Assembly (NCBI GenBank): GCA_963822175.1
Contig: CAWGGJ010000003.1
Coordinates: 496,001-560,000, forward strand
From: FEB-25 sp963822175
GTDB lineage: Bacteria > Chloroflexota > Anaerolineae > Anaerolineales > UBA4823
Reading direction: 5' to 3'
DNA length: 64,000 bases
The position numbers and the translations under genes were made by a program. Within the stretch, counting starts at the first letter, position 1, and every line of letters starts with the position of its first letter. Shown piece after piece: positions 1 to 8,488 of the stretch. A model generated the notes under the pieces. That model was not told where the DNA came from, did not search any database, and worked only from the letters and a program-made list of their open reading frames with translations.

Positions 1-1068
1 TTATATAAATTACGCCTCCAGCGCAACCACGATGCCGCCTCTGCAGCCTTCTCCTATTTACGGCGACATAATCCCGATGTAGTCATCCTGCCGAATGGCA
101 CCATTCTCGAATTTGGTGCCATCTATCAGGTGGCTCGCTACCTCGATATACCGGTTGTGACCTATGAATTCGGTGAACAGCATGATCGCATCTGGATCGC
201 CCAAAATGCAGAAGTCATGCGCCAGGAAACCACCGACTTATGGCATGCCCGCAAGGACACCGGGCTGACCCCGGATCAGCTTAACCAGGTCCGCAAGCTG
301 TTTGCTTCCCGTCAGCGCGCCAGCCTGTATGAGAATTTCGCCCGCCGCTGGCAGGGTGTCCCCTCCGCAGGTGGTGAGCAGGTTCGCCAGGCTTTAGGCC
401 TGGACCAGCGTCCAATTGTCCTTCTGGCAACCAACGTGATCGGTGATAGCCTGACCCTGGGTCGGCAGGTATTCAGTGACTCGATGACCGAGTGGCTGGA
501 GCGCACCGTGCAATATTTCGCAGCCCACCCCGAAGTTCAGCTGGTCACCCGTATCCACCCGGGTGAGTTGATCACCAAGGGTCCGTCGGTCGCAGATGTA
601 GTCCACCGCATCCTGCCTGCGATCCCTGAAAATATCCACCTGGTGCCTGCAGATGCCAAGGTAAATACCTATGACATCGTTGAGATTGCCGACCTAGGGC
701 TCGTTTACACCACTACGGTGGGTATGGAAATGGCAATGACCGCGCTTCCCGTCATTGTGGTCGGTAACACGCATTACCGCAGTAAGGGCTTCACCCTCGA
801 TCCTGAAAGCTGGGATGGTTACTTTGATTTATTGTCCAAAGTTCTACCAGATCCAGGCCAATACCGCCTTTCACCCCGGGACGTGGAGCAGGCCTGGAAT
901 TATGCTTACCGCTTTTTCTTTGAATACCCGCATCCCTTCCCCTGGCATCTTCTGCATATATGGAAAGATTTGGAAACCTGGCCTTTATCACGTTTACTTG
1001 GAGAAGAGGGAATTTCTATTTATCACCAAACTTTCTCTTATCTGGTTGGAGAACCGATCAGCTGGTGA
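1..1068 (+). CDS. Capsule-polysaccharide-type glycosyltransferase, 5'-truncated by the window edge
   Basis: The reading frame is open from base 1 to the stop at 1068, so about 355 residues of the C-terminal part are visible and the start lies outside the window. The GTG at 130 is probably internal, because sensible protein sequence continues upstream of it (for example LPNGTILEFGA). The C-terminal half shows a TRIHPGE segment and then VYTTTVGMEMA followed by LPVIVVG. This pattern is typical of the GT-B-like capsule synthesis family (Capsule_synth/KpsS-like), which transfers sugars at the cytoplasmic face. The gene broken at 15077-16766 is a paralogue with the equivalent HPDES and NSTIGLEA segments. 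A methyltransferase follows after 3 bases. The family assignment is from motifs; donor and acceptor are unknown. Confidence 0.72.
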   Translation, partial: LYKLRLQRNHDAASAAFSYLRRHNPDVVILPNGTILEFGAIYQVARYLDIPVVTYEFGEQHDRIWIAQNAEVMRQETTDLWHARKDTGLTPDQLNQVRKLFASRQRASLYENFARRWQGVPSAGGEQVRQALGLDQRPIVLLATNVIGDSLTLGRQVFSDSMTEWLERTVQYFAAHPEVQLVTRIHPGELITKGPSVADVVHRILPAIPENIHLVPADAKVNTYDIVEIADLGLVYTTTVGMEMAMTALPVIVVGNTHYRSKGFTLDPESWDGYFDLLSKVLPDPGQYRLSPRDVEQAWNYAYRFFFEYPHPFPWHLLHIWKDLETWPLSRLLGEEGISIYHQTFSYLVGEPISW

Positions 1069-1071
1069 GCC

Positions 1072-1947
1072 ATGGTTACGGATACTGAGATCAAGCAACA
1101 GGTGCGTGAGTTTTACGACCATGTGGGCTGGCAGGAAGCCTCGGATGGTTTCTACCAGAATGCCTCCTATGAAGACCTGCGCCCGGTGGCTCATGAATAT
1201 ATCCACAACTGCCACCTGAGGGTGATGCGCCACCTCAAACCCAGCGGGCGTCTCATGCTGGATGCTGGATCAGGTCCGATCCAATACCCTGAATACCTGG
1301 AATATTCCCGGGGTTACCAGCACCGTGTATGTGCGGATATATCGTTCGTCGCCTTGCAGGAGGCTCGCAAGCGTATCTGCAGTCACGGGTTGTTTGTTGT
1401 CTGTGATATCGCGAACCTGCCATTCAAATCCAGTGTCTTCGATGCTATCGTATCACTCCATACCATCCACCATCTGCCTCCTGAAGAGCACATACGAGCT
1501 TACCAGGAGCTGCACCGTTGCCTTGAGCCATCCAGCAGCGCTGTTATAGTGAACGGCTGGGATAACCCACCCCTTACACGTTTCTTGAATATCTGGATCA
1601 GGCTATACGATTGGCTATACGCAATCCTCCGCCCTCAGAGAAAGAACCTTAACTCAGGGCAATCATCCTTACAGGCCGTCACCCGGGAAGTACCCCGTGG
1701 CACATATGTGCGCAAACACAACGCTTCCTGGTTGCAGAATGATATCGGCAGCCTGATGCCGCTCAAAATTTGGTGTTGGCGCAGTGTGAGCGTACGTTTC
1801 CTGCGCACCTTCATTCATGAGCGCTTCTTCGGCAGATTTCTGCTGAAGGTTTTATTTTGGAAAGAAGAATTATTCCCACACTTATTCGGCAGGTACGGTC
1901 AGTACCCTCTGATCGTGCTTGAAAAAGAAAAATCAGATATTTTTTAA
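1072..1947 (+). CDS. Class I SAM-dependent methyltransferase
   Basis: The 291-residue protein has the Methyltransf_11 layout. Motif I is LMLDAGSGP near residue 62, an acidic motif II-like segment (VCADIS) follows, and the region around residues 120-137 (FDAIVSLHTIHHLPPEEH) is the usual post-motif. The C-terminal third is basic and aromatic and may help bind the acceptor. It starts 3 bases after the preceding transferase gene, and its 3' end lies just ahead of the pseB-like gene, so it belongs to the glycan operon. A role in methylating a sugar or a terminal residue of the surface glycan is inferred from context. The fold is clear and the substrate is not. Confidence 0.82.
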   Translation: MVTDTEIKQQVREFYDHVGWQEASDGFYQNASYEDLRPVAHEYIHNCHLRVMRHLKPSGRLMLDAGSGPIQYPEYLEYSRGYQHRVCADISFVALQEARKRICSHGLFVVCDIANLPFKSSVFDAIVSLHTIHHLPPEEHIRAYQELHRCLEPSSSAVIVNGWDNPPLTRFLNIWIRLYDWLYAILRPQRKNLNSGQSSLQAVTREVPRGTYVRKHNASWLQNDIGSLMPLKIWCWRSVSVRFLRTFIHERFFGRFLLKVLFWKEELFPHLFGRYGQYPLIVLEKEKSDIF

Positions 1948-1966
1948 TGATCATGATGGAGATCAA

Positions 1967-2977
1967 ATGAACTGGACTGAACAAGTTATCCTCGTTACCG
2001 GCGGGACCGGATCATTCGGTAGAAAATTCGTTGAGATGATGCTGGCTGAATACCATCCCGCCAAGCTGATCGTCTTCAGCCGCGATGAGCTCAAGCAGCA
2101 CGAGATGCGCGTGGCAGGCTTTGACCACCCGTCCCTGCGCTATTTTATCGGGGATGTGCGCGATGTCGACCGGTTACGCCGGGCAATGCATGCAGTGGAT
2201 ATTGTTGTCCACGCTGCCGCCTTAAAACAGGTCCCTGCCTGCGAGTACAACCCGATGGAAGCGATCAAGACCAATATCCTTGGTAGTAGCAATGTGGTTG
2301 AGGCTGCCCTGGACACAAAGGTTAAAAAAGTACTGGCACTCTCCACCGATAAAGCGGTCAATCCGGTGAATTTATATGGTGCCACCAAACTGGCTGCCGA
2401 AAAATTGCTTGTCCAATCCAATTCTTATGCCGGTGGTTTGGCCACCCGCGTCAGCTGCGTGCGCTATGGGAATGTGGTTGGCTCACGCGGTAGTGTGGTC
2501 CCCATCTTCCTGCAGCAAAGAAACACGGGTAAATTAACCATCACTGATGAGCGCATGACCCGCTTTTGGCTCACCCTGGAGCAAGGTGTCCGTTTTGTCA
2601 TCCAATGCATTGAAAAAATGCACGGTGGTGAGGTTTTCGTTCCCAGGATTCCCAGTATGAAGATCGTTGATCTTGCCAATGCCATCGCCCCCGGCGTCAC
2701 CATGGAGGTGATGGGAATAAGACCTGGAGAGAAGCTGCACGAAGTCTTAGTCTCTGAAGATGAATCCCGTTCCACGGTGGAGATGGAAGATATGTATGTC
2801 GTCCAGCCCAGCGTCAGCTCCTGGTTTGGACATGATTGGCAATCTGAAGGGCGTATGTTACCTGCCGGGTTCCGCTATGGCAGTGATAACAACCCGCAAT
2901 GGTTAAGTGTCGACCAGATTCGTGAAATGGTGGCACCTTTTGAAGGACGATCGGTAAATAGCTATGCTGAAGAATAA
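1967..2977 (+). CDS. pseB: UDP-N-acetylglucosamine 4,6-dehydratase, PseB/FlaA1 family
   Basis: This short SDR of 336 residues converts UDP-GlcNAc to a 4-keto-6-deoxy sugar nucleotide, the first step of pseudaminic acid and of some deoxyaminosugar pathways. The NAD(P)-binding TGGTGSFG lies at residues 11-18. The catalytic area has T127-D128-K129 and Y137-x3-K141, and FSRDELKQHEM and IRPGEKLHEV are typical of PseB. I chose the ATG at 1967, after TGGAGATCAA, rather than the longer frame from 1919 that overlaps the methyltransferase. An RmlD-like reductase follows 5 bases downstream. A PseC-type aminotransferase, expected in a true pseudaminate set, is absent from the window. The enzyme could instead feed a UDP-L-FucNAc- or L-QuiNAc-like route. 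Confidence 0.85.
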   Translation: MNWTEQVILVTGGTGSFGRKFVEMMLAEYHPAKLIVFSRDELKQHEMRVAGFDHPSLRYFIGDVRDVDRLRRAMHAVDIVVHAAALKQVPACEYNPMEAIKTNILGSSNVVEAALDTKVKKVLALSTDKAVNPVNLYGATKLAAEKLLVQSNSYAGGLATRVSCVRYGNVVGSRGSVVPIFLQQRNTGKLTITDERMTRFWLTLEQGVRFVIQCIEKMHGGEVFVPRIPSMKIVDLANAIAPGVTMEVMGIRPGEKLHEVLVSEDESRSTVEMEDMYVVQPSVSSWFGHDWQSEGRMLPAGFRYGSDNNPQWLSVDQIREMVAPFEGRSVNSYAEE

Positions 2978-2982
2978 ATAAT

Positions 2983-3900
2983 ATGCGCATCCTGATCACC
3001 GGAGCCAGTGGTTTGCTCGGGCTGAACCTGGCCTTGGAAACCACCCACCGGCACACGGTTTTTGGCACAGTCAACCATCATGCCCTGAAAACCGATGCTT
3101 TCACGGTGATCCCGACCGACCTTCTGGCTCCTGGCGCAGTGGAGCGCCTGCTCGAACGCACCCAACCCGACTGGGTCATCCACTGTGCCGCACTGGCAAA
3201 TTTAGATGTCTGTGAGGCTGACCCCCTCCTGGCGAAACAACTGAATACCGAGCTCCCCAAAACACTGGCAAACCATGTCGCCAGGAGCGGAGCGCGGTTG
3301 TTGCATGTCTCCACCGATGCTGTCTTTGACGGCCTGCGGGGCGATTACTCCGAAGAGGATATTCCCACTCCAATGGGAGTATACCCACGCACCAAGTATG
3401 AGGCTGAATTGGAAGTTGCCGCTATCGATCCCAGCGCCATCATTGCCCGGGTCAATCTCTTCGGTTGGTCGCTCACCGGTAAGCGCAGCCTGGCTGAATT
3501 CTTCTATAATAACCTGAGTGCCGGGAAACAGGTCATGGGATTCACCGACGTATTCTTCTGCCCCCTGCTTGTCAATCATTTGGCCAATATTTTTATTCAT
3601 ATGTTTGAGCGCCACCTGAGCGGTTTATATCACGTGGTCAGCTCTGAGAGCCTGAGCAAGTATGATTTTGGTGTCCGCCTTGCTCAACGCTTCACCTTGG
3701 ACAGTGGCTTGATCAACCCCGCTTCCGTAACCCAGTCCGGGCTAAAAGCTGTCCGCTCGCCCAACCTCACCCTGCGCTCAGATAAACTGGCTAAAGCCCT
3801 GGGGAAATCTCTCCCCAGCATTTCCACAGGGCTGGAGGGGTTATACACCCTTTATCAACAGGGTTATCCACACCTGCTACGCAGCCTGGAGATCAGGTAA
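2983..3900 (+). CDS. NAD(P)-dependent sugar-nucleotide reductase, RmlD-like SDR
   Basis: The protein has 305 residues with TGASGLLG at residues 6-13, a VIHCAALAN segment near residue 65, STDAVFDG and a YPRTK active-site motif. This is the RmlD substrate-binding architecture. RmlD enzymes reduce the 4-keto group of a deoxy sugar nucleotide. A separate RmlD sits with the rhamnose genes at 35122, so this copy probably serves another sugar, most simply the 4-keto product of the dehydratase encoded immediately upstream. That pairing resembles the dehydratase/reductase pairs of deoxy-L-aminosugar pathways, but this is inference. The start ATG is 5 bases beyond the previous stop. Confidence 0.8.
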   Translation: MRILITGASGLLGLNLALETTHRHTVFGTVNHHALKTDAFTVIPTDLLAPGAVERLLERTQPDWVIHCAALANLDVCEADPLLAKQLNTELPKTLANHVARSGARLLHVSTDAVFDGLRGDYSEEDIPTPMGVYPRTKYEAELEVAAIDPSAIIARVNLFGWSLTGKRSLAEFFYNNLSAGKQVMGFTDVFFCPLLVNHLANIFIHMFERHLSGLYHVVSSESLSKYDFGVRLAQRFTLDSGLINPASVTQSGLKAVRSPNLTLRSDKLAKALGKSLPSISTGLEGLYTLYQQGYPHLLRSLEIR

Positions 3901-3937
3901 ATCGTTAACTTTGTTTCAATACTTACCGGAGGAAGCC

Positions 3938-5005
3938 ATGGAAATTAAACTCGGAGCCTGCACCATCGGCCCCAGTCACCCCACCTACTTCATTGCAGAT
4001 GTAGCCGCCAACCATGATGGTGATTTGGAACGGGCTAAACTGCTTATTCATTTAGCCCAGCACGCGGGTGCAAATGCTGCCAAGTTCCAGAATTTCCGCG
4101 CCCCCAAAATTGTCTCGGACTATGGCTTTACCCATATGGATGGCCAGGTGTCCCACCAGGCTGCCTGGAAAAAGTCGGTTTTTCAGGTCTACACGGAAGC
4201 CTCCATCCCTTTCGAATGGACTCCTATCCTGAAAAGTGAATGCGATCGGGTTGGCATCGATTTCTTCTCTGCACCTTATGATTTCGAAGCCATGGACATG
4301 CTCGACCCCTATGTGCAGATGTATAAAGCAGGCTCTGGCGAGATCGATTGGCTCGAAGCCCTGGAGCGCATGGCCTCCAAGGGAAAACCAGTATTCGTTG
4401 CCACCGGTGCCTCCGATATTGGCGAAGTACAACGCGCCGTCCACACCATCCTCAAGGTCAATCCACAGCTGGTGCTGATGCAGTGCAATACCAATTACAC
4501 CGCCAGCCCGAATAACTACGATCACCTGCACTTGAATGTGCTCAAATCCTATGCCAGCCTGTTCCCCGGTGTCATTCTGGGGCTTTCCGACCACACCCAC
4601 GCGCTTGCTCCCGTCCTGGGCGCAGTGACCATGGGTGCACGTGTGATTGAGCGTCACTTCACCGATAGCAATGACCGTGAAGGTCCTGATCATAAATTCG
4701 CCATGAACCCGGAAACCTGGGCAAAAATGGTCGAGGAGACCCGCCTCCTGGAGCGCAGCCTGGGGAGCAGCGATAAGTTTGTGGCAGCCAATGAGACCGA
4801 AACGGCTGTTATCCAACGCCGCTGCCTGCGCGCCGCCCGGGATGTGGCGGCTGGGGAAGTCTTCACCCGCGAGATGATCGACGTCCTGCGCCCTGCCACA
4901 CCTGGCGCGATCAAACCAAGCGAGATACCATCAGTGGTCGGCAAGCGCGCTTTGTTGGAATTGCCTATGGGAAAAGAGTTGCGTTGGACTGATTTGGGAG
5001 AATAA
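3938..5005 (+). CDS. Nonulosonic acid synthase (NeuB/SpsE family) with C-terminal SAF domain
   Basis: This 355-residue enzyme belongs to the family that condenses phosphoenolpyruvate with a six-carbon sugar to give a nine-carbon nonulosonic acid. The N-terminal TIM barrel begins with YFIADVAANHDG and AAKFQNF, the counterparts of the AEIGxNHNG and KFQ signatures. VFVATGASD and GLSDHT follow, and then the ERHFTD motif. Residues from about 295 onward form an SAF/antifreeze-like domain (RCLRAARDVAAGEVFT). The start is the ATG at 3938, preceded by GGAGGAAGCC; a TTG at 3911 is in frame but has no comparable site. A second, SAF-less NeuB is at 14144. Whether the product is pseudaminic, legionaminic, sialic or another acid cannot be read from the sequence. 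Confidence 0.85.
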   Translation: MEIKLGACTIGPSHPTYFIADVAANHDGDLERAKLLIHLAQHAGANAAKFQNFRAPKIVSDYGFTHMDGQVSHQAAWKKSVFQVYTEASIPFEWTPILKSECDRVGIDFFSAPYDFEAMDMLDPYVQMYKAGSGEIDWLEALERMASKGKPVFVATGASDIGEVQRAVHTILKVNPQLVLMQCNTNYTASPNNYDHLHLNVLKSYASLFPGVILGLSDHTHALAPVLGAVTMGARVIERHFTDSNDREGPDHKFAMNPETWAKMVEETRLLERSLGSSDKFVAANETETAVIQRRCLRAARDVAAGEVFTREMIDVLRPATPGAIKPSEIPSVVGKRALLELPMGKELRWTDLGE

Positions 5006-5007
5006 GC

Positions 5008-5454
5008 ATGCCGGTTTCAATCCCTGAGCGCGTTGAGACAGCCCGGGAAGGTACAAACCCGACCGTCATTTGCCGGGTACCCTCCGGCTGGGTGGTTCTC
5101 TGCGATATGCAATTCCTGCCTGGTTACTGTATTCTATTACCCGATCCGGTGGTTTTTAGTTTGAACGACCTTAGTCGTGATAAGCGGTCAGAATACTTAT
5201 GTGATATGGCTACTGTCGGGGATGCCTTATTGGAGGTCACTGGCGCTTATCGCATCAATTATGCCATTGCCGGGAATACGGATCCTTACTTGCACGCCCA
5301 TATTGTCCCGCGCTACATGAGCGAACCAGAAGAGTTGCGTAAAGGATTGCCCTGGTCACACCCGCATGAGGAAATGGATGCGATCCTTTTTGATCTCGAA
5401 CGGGATAAACCCCTGATGGAAAAAATTCGCCAGGCGATCCAACATCGGCTTTAG
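5008..5454 (+). CDS. HIT-family hydrolase/transferase-like protein
   Basis: The 148-residue protein has the HIT fold landmarks: a GYCILLPDPV strand region and a C-terminal YLHAHIVPR. In the canonical H-x-H-x-H-x-x triad, the position of the first His is Tyr here, while the middle His (the nucleophile in this superfamily) and the last His are kept. HIT proteins hydrolyse or transfer nucleotides. Its position 2 bases after the NeuB gene and 7 bases before a GT4 gene makes a housekeeping role less likely and suggests nucleotide-sugar or NMP metabolism tied to the glycan. That role is inferred. Confidence 0.75.
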   Translation: MPVSIPERVETAREGTNPTVICRVPSGWVVLCDMQFLPGYCILLPDPVVFSLNDLSRDKRSEYLCDMATVGDALLEVTGAYRINYAIAGNTDPYLHAHIVPRYMSEPEELRKGLPWSHPHEEMDAILFDLERDKPLMEKIRQAIQHRL

Positions 5455-5461
5455 CCATCCT

Positions 5462-6550
5462 ATGCGCATCCTCTATTTTTCCCGCGATTACACCACCCAT
5501 GACCACCGCTTTCTTACTGCGCTGGCAAAAACCAGTCATAAGGTTTACTTCTTGCGCCTGGAAAAAGGTCCCCATGTGCTCGAAGACCGTCCCTTGCCTC
5601 ACGAAGTCGAGCAGGTGGAGTGGACTGGCGGAAAACAACCTGCCAGGCTTTCAGATGGATTGAAATTGTTGGCAGACTTGCGCAGGGTGATCAACCAGGT
5701 CAAACCCGATCTGGTCCATGCCGGTCCCATCCAGCGCTCAGCCTTCCTGGTGGCCCTCACTGGTTTTCGTCCCCTCGTCAGCATGTCATGGGGCTACGAT
5801 CTATTGCACGACGCCCGGAAAAATCCATTCTGGCGTTGGGCAACCAGCTATACCTTGCAGCAAAGTGCCGCCATGGTGGGTGACTGCAACACCATCCGCC
5901 AATTAGCCATCTCCCTTGGCATGCCGGATGACCGCATCATCACCTTCCCCTGGGGTGTGGATATCAACCATTTCAACGTTCCAACTTTACAACGTTCAAA
6001 CGTTCCAACTTTCTCCCTTCTATCCACGCGGGGTTTTGAGCCCATCTACGGCATCGATGTGATTGCCCGCGCCTTTGTCATTGCTGCCCGCAAATGCCCG
6101 GAGCTCCATCTCACCATGTTGGGCAATGGCTCTCAATATTCTGCCGTGCGCCAGATCTTCCTGGTTGGGGCTGTGTATGATCGAATTCATTTCCCTGGTC
6201 AGGTATCCTACGCTGACCTGCCACACTATTATCAAAACTCGGATGTGTATATCAGTGCCTCCCACAGTGATGGCACTTCGATTTCACTATTGGAAGCCTT
6301 TGCCTGCGGTATCCCTGCCATCGTCTCGGATATCCCCGGTAACCAGGAATGGATCACCCCGGGTGAAAATGGCTGGCTTTTCCCCGATGGTAACCCCGAG
6401 GTCCTGGCAAATTCAATTCTAAATGCCTATGGCAAGCGTATTTCACTCCCCGGTATGGGACGCAAGGCACGCCAGCTTGCTGAAGAACGCGCCGATTGGG
6501 ATAAGAATTTCAACCAACTTGAGAAAGCCTATGCCATCGCCCTTGGGTAA
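5462..6550 (+). CDS. Glycosyltransferase family 4
   Basis: This is a GT-B retaining transferase of 362 residues. The N-terminal Rossmann half begins MRILYFSRDY. The C-terminal half has PWGVDINHF, SHSDGTSISLLEAFACGIPAI (the E-x7-E region) and WITPGENGWLF. These are standard for nucleotide-sugar-dependent GT4 enzymes acting at the inner membrane. Between residues about 171 and 184 an apparent insertion, NVPTLQRSNVPTF, is encoded by a 24-base direct repeat that keeps the frame; typical GT4 proteins run straight into the next strand here. The gene lies between the HIT and SpsF-like genes in the same operon. Donor and acceptor are unknown. Confidence 0.87.
   Translation: MRILYFSRDYTTHDHRFLTALAKTSHKVYFLRLEKGPHVLEDRPLPHEVEQVEWTGGKQPARLSDGLKLLADLRRVINQVKPDLVHAGPIQRSAFLVALTGFRPLVSMSWGYDLLHDARKNPFWRWATSYTLQQSAAMVGDCNTIRQLAISLGMPDDRIITFPWGVDINHFNVPTLQRSNVPTFSLLSTRGFEPIYGIDVIARAFVIAARKCPELHLTMLGNGSQYSAVRQIFLVGAVYDRIHFPGQVSYADLPHYYQNSDVYISASHSDGTSISLLEAFACGIPAIVSDIPGNQEWITPGENGWLFPDGNPEVLANSILNAYGKRISLPGMGRKARQLAEERADWDKNFNQLEKAYAIALG
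5975..6012 (+). repeat. 24-bp in-frame tandem repeat inside the GT4 gene
   Basis: The 14-mer AACGTTCCAACTTT occurs at 5975-5988 and again at 5999-6012, exactly 24 bases apart. A related AACGTTCAAACG segment lies between and overlaps the second copy. The period is a multiple of three, so the reading frame is kept and the protein gains a short NVPT-type duplication between its two Rossmann domains. Confidence 0.8.
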
Positions 6551-6577
6551 TTACTCCCCAGTTAAGATGATTTCTCG

Positions 6578-7480
6578 ATGACTGCAAAAATAATCGCTGT
6601 TATCCAGGCACGCATGACTTCCTCCCGTCTTCCGGGGAAGGTGATGCTCGATATTGCTGGTAAACCGATGCTCCAGCATATGCTTGACCGGGTGCGGAGG
6701 GCAAATTCACTGGATGATGTCGTCGTTGCCACAACCACCGATCCAACAGATGATATCCTCGAGCAGTACTGCCAGGAGCAGGGTATTCCCTATCACCGTG
6801 GTAGTCTCCAAGATGTGCTCGAACGGTTTTACCAGGCCGCCAACAAATTCCGCGCCGATGTGATCGTCCGCCTGACTGCCGACTGCCCGCTGATCGACCC
6901 CGCAGTCCTCGATCGAACTGTTGCGACATTCCTTGGGAATATCGACTTTCAAGCACCTCTCCCGGATCCCATATTCCCCGATGCATCGGATTCTTTTCAC
7001 CCTACACCAGGTTCCTTTGATTTCGCTGCCAACCGCCTGCCTCCACCCTGGAATCGCACCCTCCCCATCGGTTTGGATGTGGAAGTATGCTCCTTTGAAT
7101 CGCTCCAGCGTGCCTGGAAGGAAGCAGACCAGCCATTTCAACGTGAACATGTCTTACCTTATCTTTATGAAGATGTCTCGCTTTCAAGATCCAACCCCCC
7201 GCTAGAGTCAGGCTGGTATGTTCAAACTGGCAGAACCCCGCGCGGCTTCAGGGTTGCCTTGCTAAACCATTCCCCCGATTATGGCGCAATGCGCTGGACG
7301 GTGGATACCCCAGCAGACCTGGAGTTTGTTCGCCAGGTTTATGTCCGTCTTGCAGGTCACGCCGACTTCACCTGGGTGGATATACTGGACCTGCTGGAAA
7401 GTGAACCAGAATTAGCCACCATTAATGCAGGCGTGCAACACAAATCCGCATTTGATGTGGACCAGCGAACAGGCTCTTAA
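6578..7480 (+). CDS. Cytidylyltransferase family protein, SpsF type
   Basis: The 300-residue protein starts with IIAVIQARMTSSRLPGKVML and contains VVVATTTDPTDD and ADCPLIDP, the standard signature of SpsF-like members of the CMP-NeuAc synthetase superfamily. Such enzymes are thought to activate nonulosonic or related sugars with CTP. It lies one gene after the NeuB/HIT/GT4 set, as spsE and spsF are neighbours in other surface-polysaccharide loci. Two further cytidylyltransferases (12865 and 19482) occur in the cluster, so the division of labour is unclear. The first ATG, at 6578, fits the N-terminal motif. Confidence 0.82.
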   Translation: MTAKIIAVIQARMTSSRLPGKVMLDIAGKPMLQHMLDRVRRANSLDDVVVATTTDPTDDILEQYCQEQGIPYHRGSLQDVLERFYQAANKFRADVIVRLTADCPLIDPAVLDRTVATFLGNIDFQAPLPDPIFPDASDSFHPTPGSFDFAANRLPPPWNRTLPIGLDVEVCSFESLQRAWKEADQPFQREHVLPYLYEDVSLSRSNPPLESGWYVQTGRTPRGFRVALLNHSPDYGAMRWTVDTPADLEFVRQVYVRLAGHADFTWVDILDLLESEPELATINAGVQHKSAFDVDQRTGS

Positions 7481-7491
7481 TATCGCTAAAC

Positions 7492-8445
7492 ATGTCCCCT
7501 TCAGCTCCATTCATCACGATTTTCACCGCTCCAAAACCATTTACCGACCCACACGTTGATCTGATCCAGCGCAATGCTATTTTATCCTGGCTGCATTTGG
7601 GCAGTGAGGTTCAGGTACTGGTGATCGGTGACGAGCCCGGTATGGCAGGATTCGCACACGAAGCAGGTATCCAGCAGCTAAAGGCTGTCTCCCGAAATGA
7701 ACTGGGCACGCCATTGGTCAGCTCAATTTTTGACCTGGCTCGCCAAAATAGTGCTTCCCCCGTTTTGGCGTATGTCAATGCGGATATTCTACTCACCTCA
7801 GAATTTGTTAGTCTGGCAAAACTGGTCTTTGAGCAAGCCCAGGAATTCCTTGTTGTGGGTCAGCGTTGGGATTTGGACGTCAAACTGCCATTGGAATTCA
7901 GCCAGGATTGGGAAGTCCGCCTCCTCCAGGAAGTTAAAACTCGGGGCAGGCTTCATCCTCCAGGTGGCAGTGATTATTTCATCTTCCCACGCATTTGCTT
8001 CACCAAAATACCAAATTTCGCCATTGGCCGCGCCGGTTGGGATAATTGGATGTTCTACCATGCCCGGATGAACCATTGGCCTGTCATTGATGTGAGCTCC
8101 ACTCTGCCTGTTATCCATCAGGATCATGATTATTCTCATCTTCCAGGAGGGAAACCTCATTATCAAATGCCCGAATCCTATGAGAATATTCGCCTGGCCG
8201 GGGGTAGACGCACCATCTTCACCCTGCAGGATGCAGATTACACCTTGCGATCAGGGAAATTGTCTCACCTTCCTCTAAAAGGCAAGCGCTTCTGGCGTAG
8301 TGTTGAAACCTATCCTCTCATCCATTGGAATTCCTACCCCCTCGCCGAGCTTACCTATGCGATTTGCCACCCCAGGAAAGCCTTCGGGGAATGGCGTGGT
8401 CGGTTGGCATACAAAATAAACTCATCCAGGCAGCCTCAACCGTGA
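7492..8445 (+). CDS. GT-A-like protein of unknown specificity
   Basis: I do not recognise the exact family of this 317-residue protein. It starts FITIFTAPKPF, has VLAYVNADILLTSEF near residue 95 (a DxD-like metal-site context), and a later FPRICFTKIPNFAIGRAGWDNWMF-type region rich in aromatics. These features, and the lack of a signal peptide or membrane helix, suggest a cytoplasmic GT-A-fold transferase. It sits between the SpsF-like gene and a GT2, all on the same strand with short gaps. The transferase call is inference. Confidence 0.5.
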   Translation: MSPSAPFITIFTAPKPFTDPHVDLIQRNAILSWLHLGSEVQVLVIGDEPGMAGFAHEAGIQQLKAVSRNELGTPLVSSIFDLARQNSASPVLAYVNADILLTSEFVSLAKLVFEQAQEFLVVGQRWDLDVKLPLEFSQDWEVRLLQEVKTRGRLHPPGGSDYFIFPRICFTKIPNFAIGRAGWDNWMFYHARMNHWPVIDVSSTLPVIHQDHDYSHLPGGKPHYQMPESYENIRLAGGRRTIFTLQDADYTLRSGKLSHLPLKGKRFWRSVETYPLIHWNSYPLAELTYAICHPRKAFGEWRGRLAYKINSSRQPQP

Positions 8446-8488
8446 GTTACCCTGGAACTTCAGGTCATTTCATGTAGATACAACCCCT

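Noticed and set aside
4052..4816. A 254-codon open frame on the minus strand opposite the NeuB gene
   Set aside because: It is the mirror of a strongly supported coding frame, has no family motif and is rich in the His, Gly and Ile expected from antisense reading.
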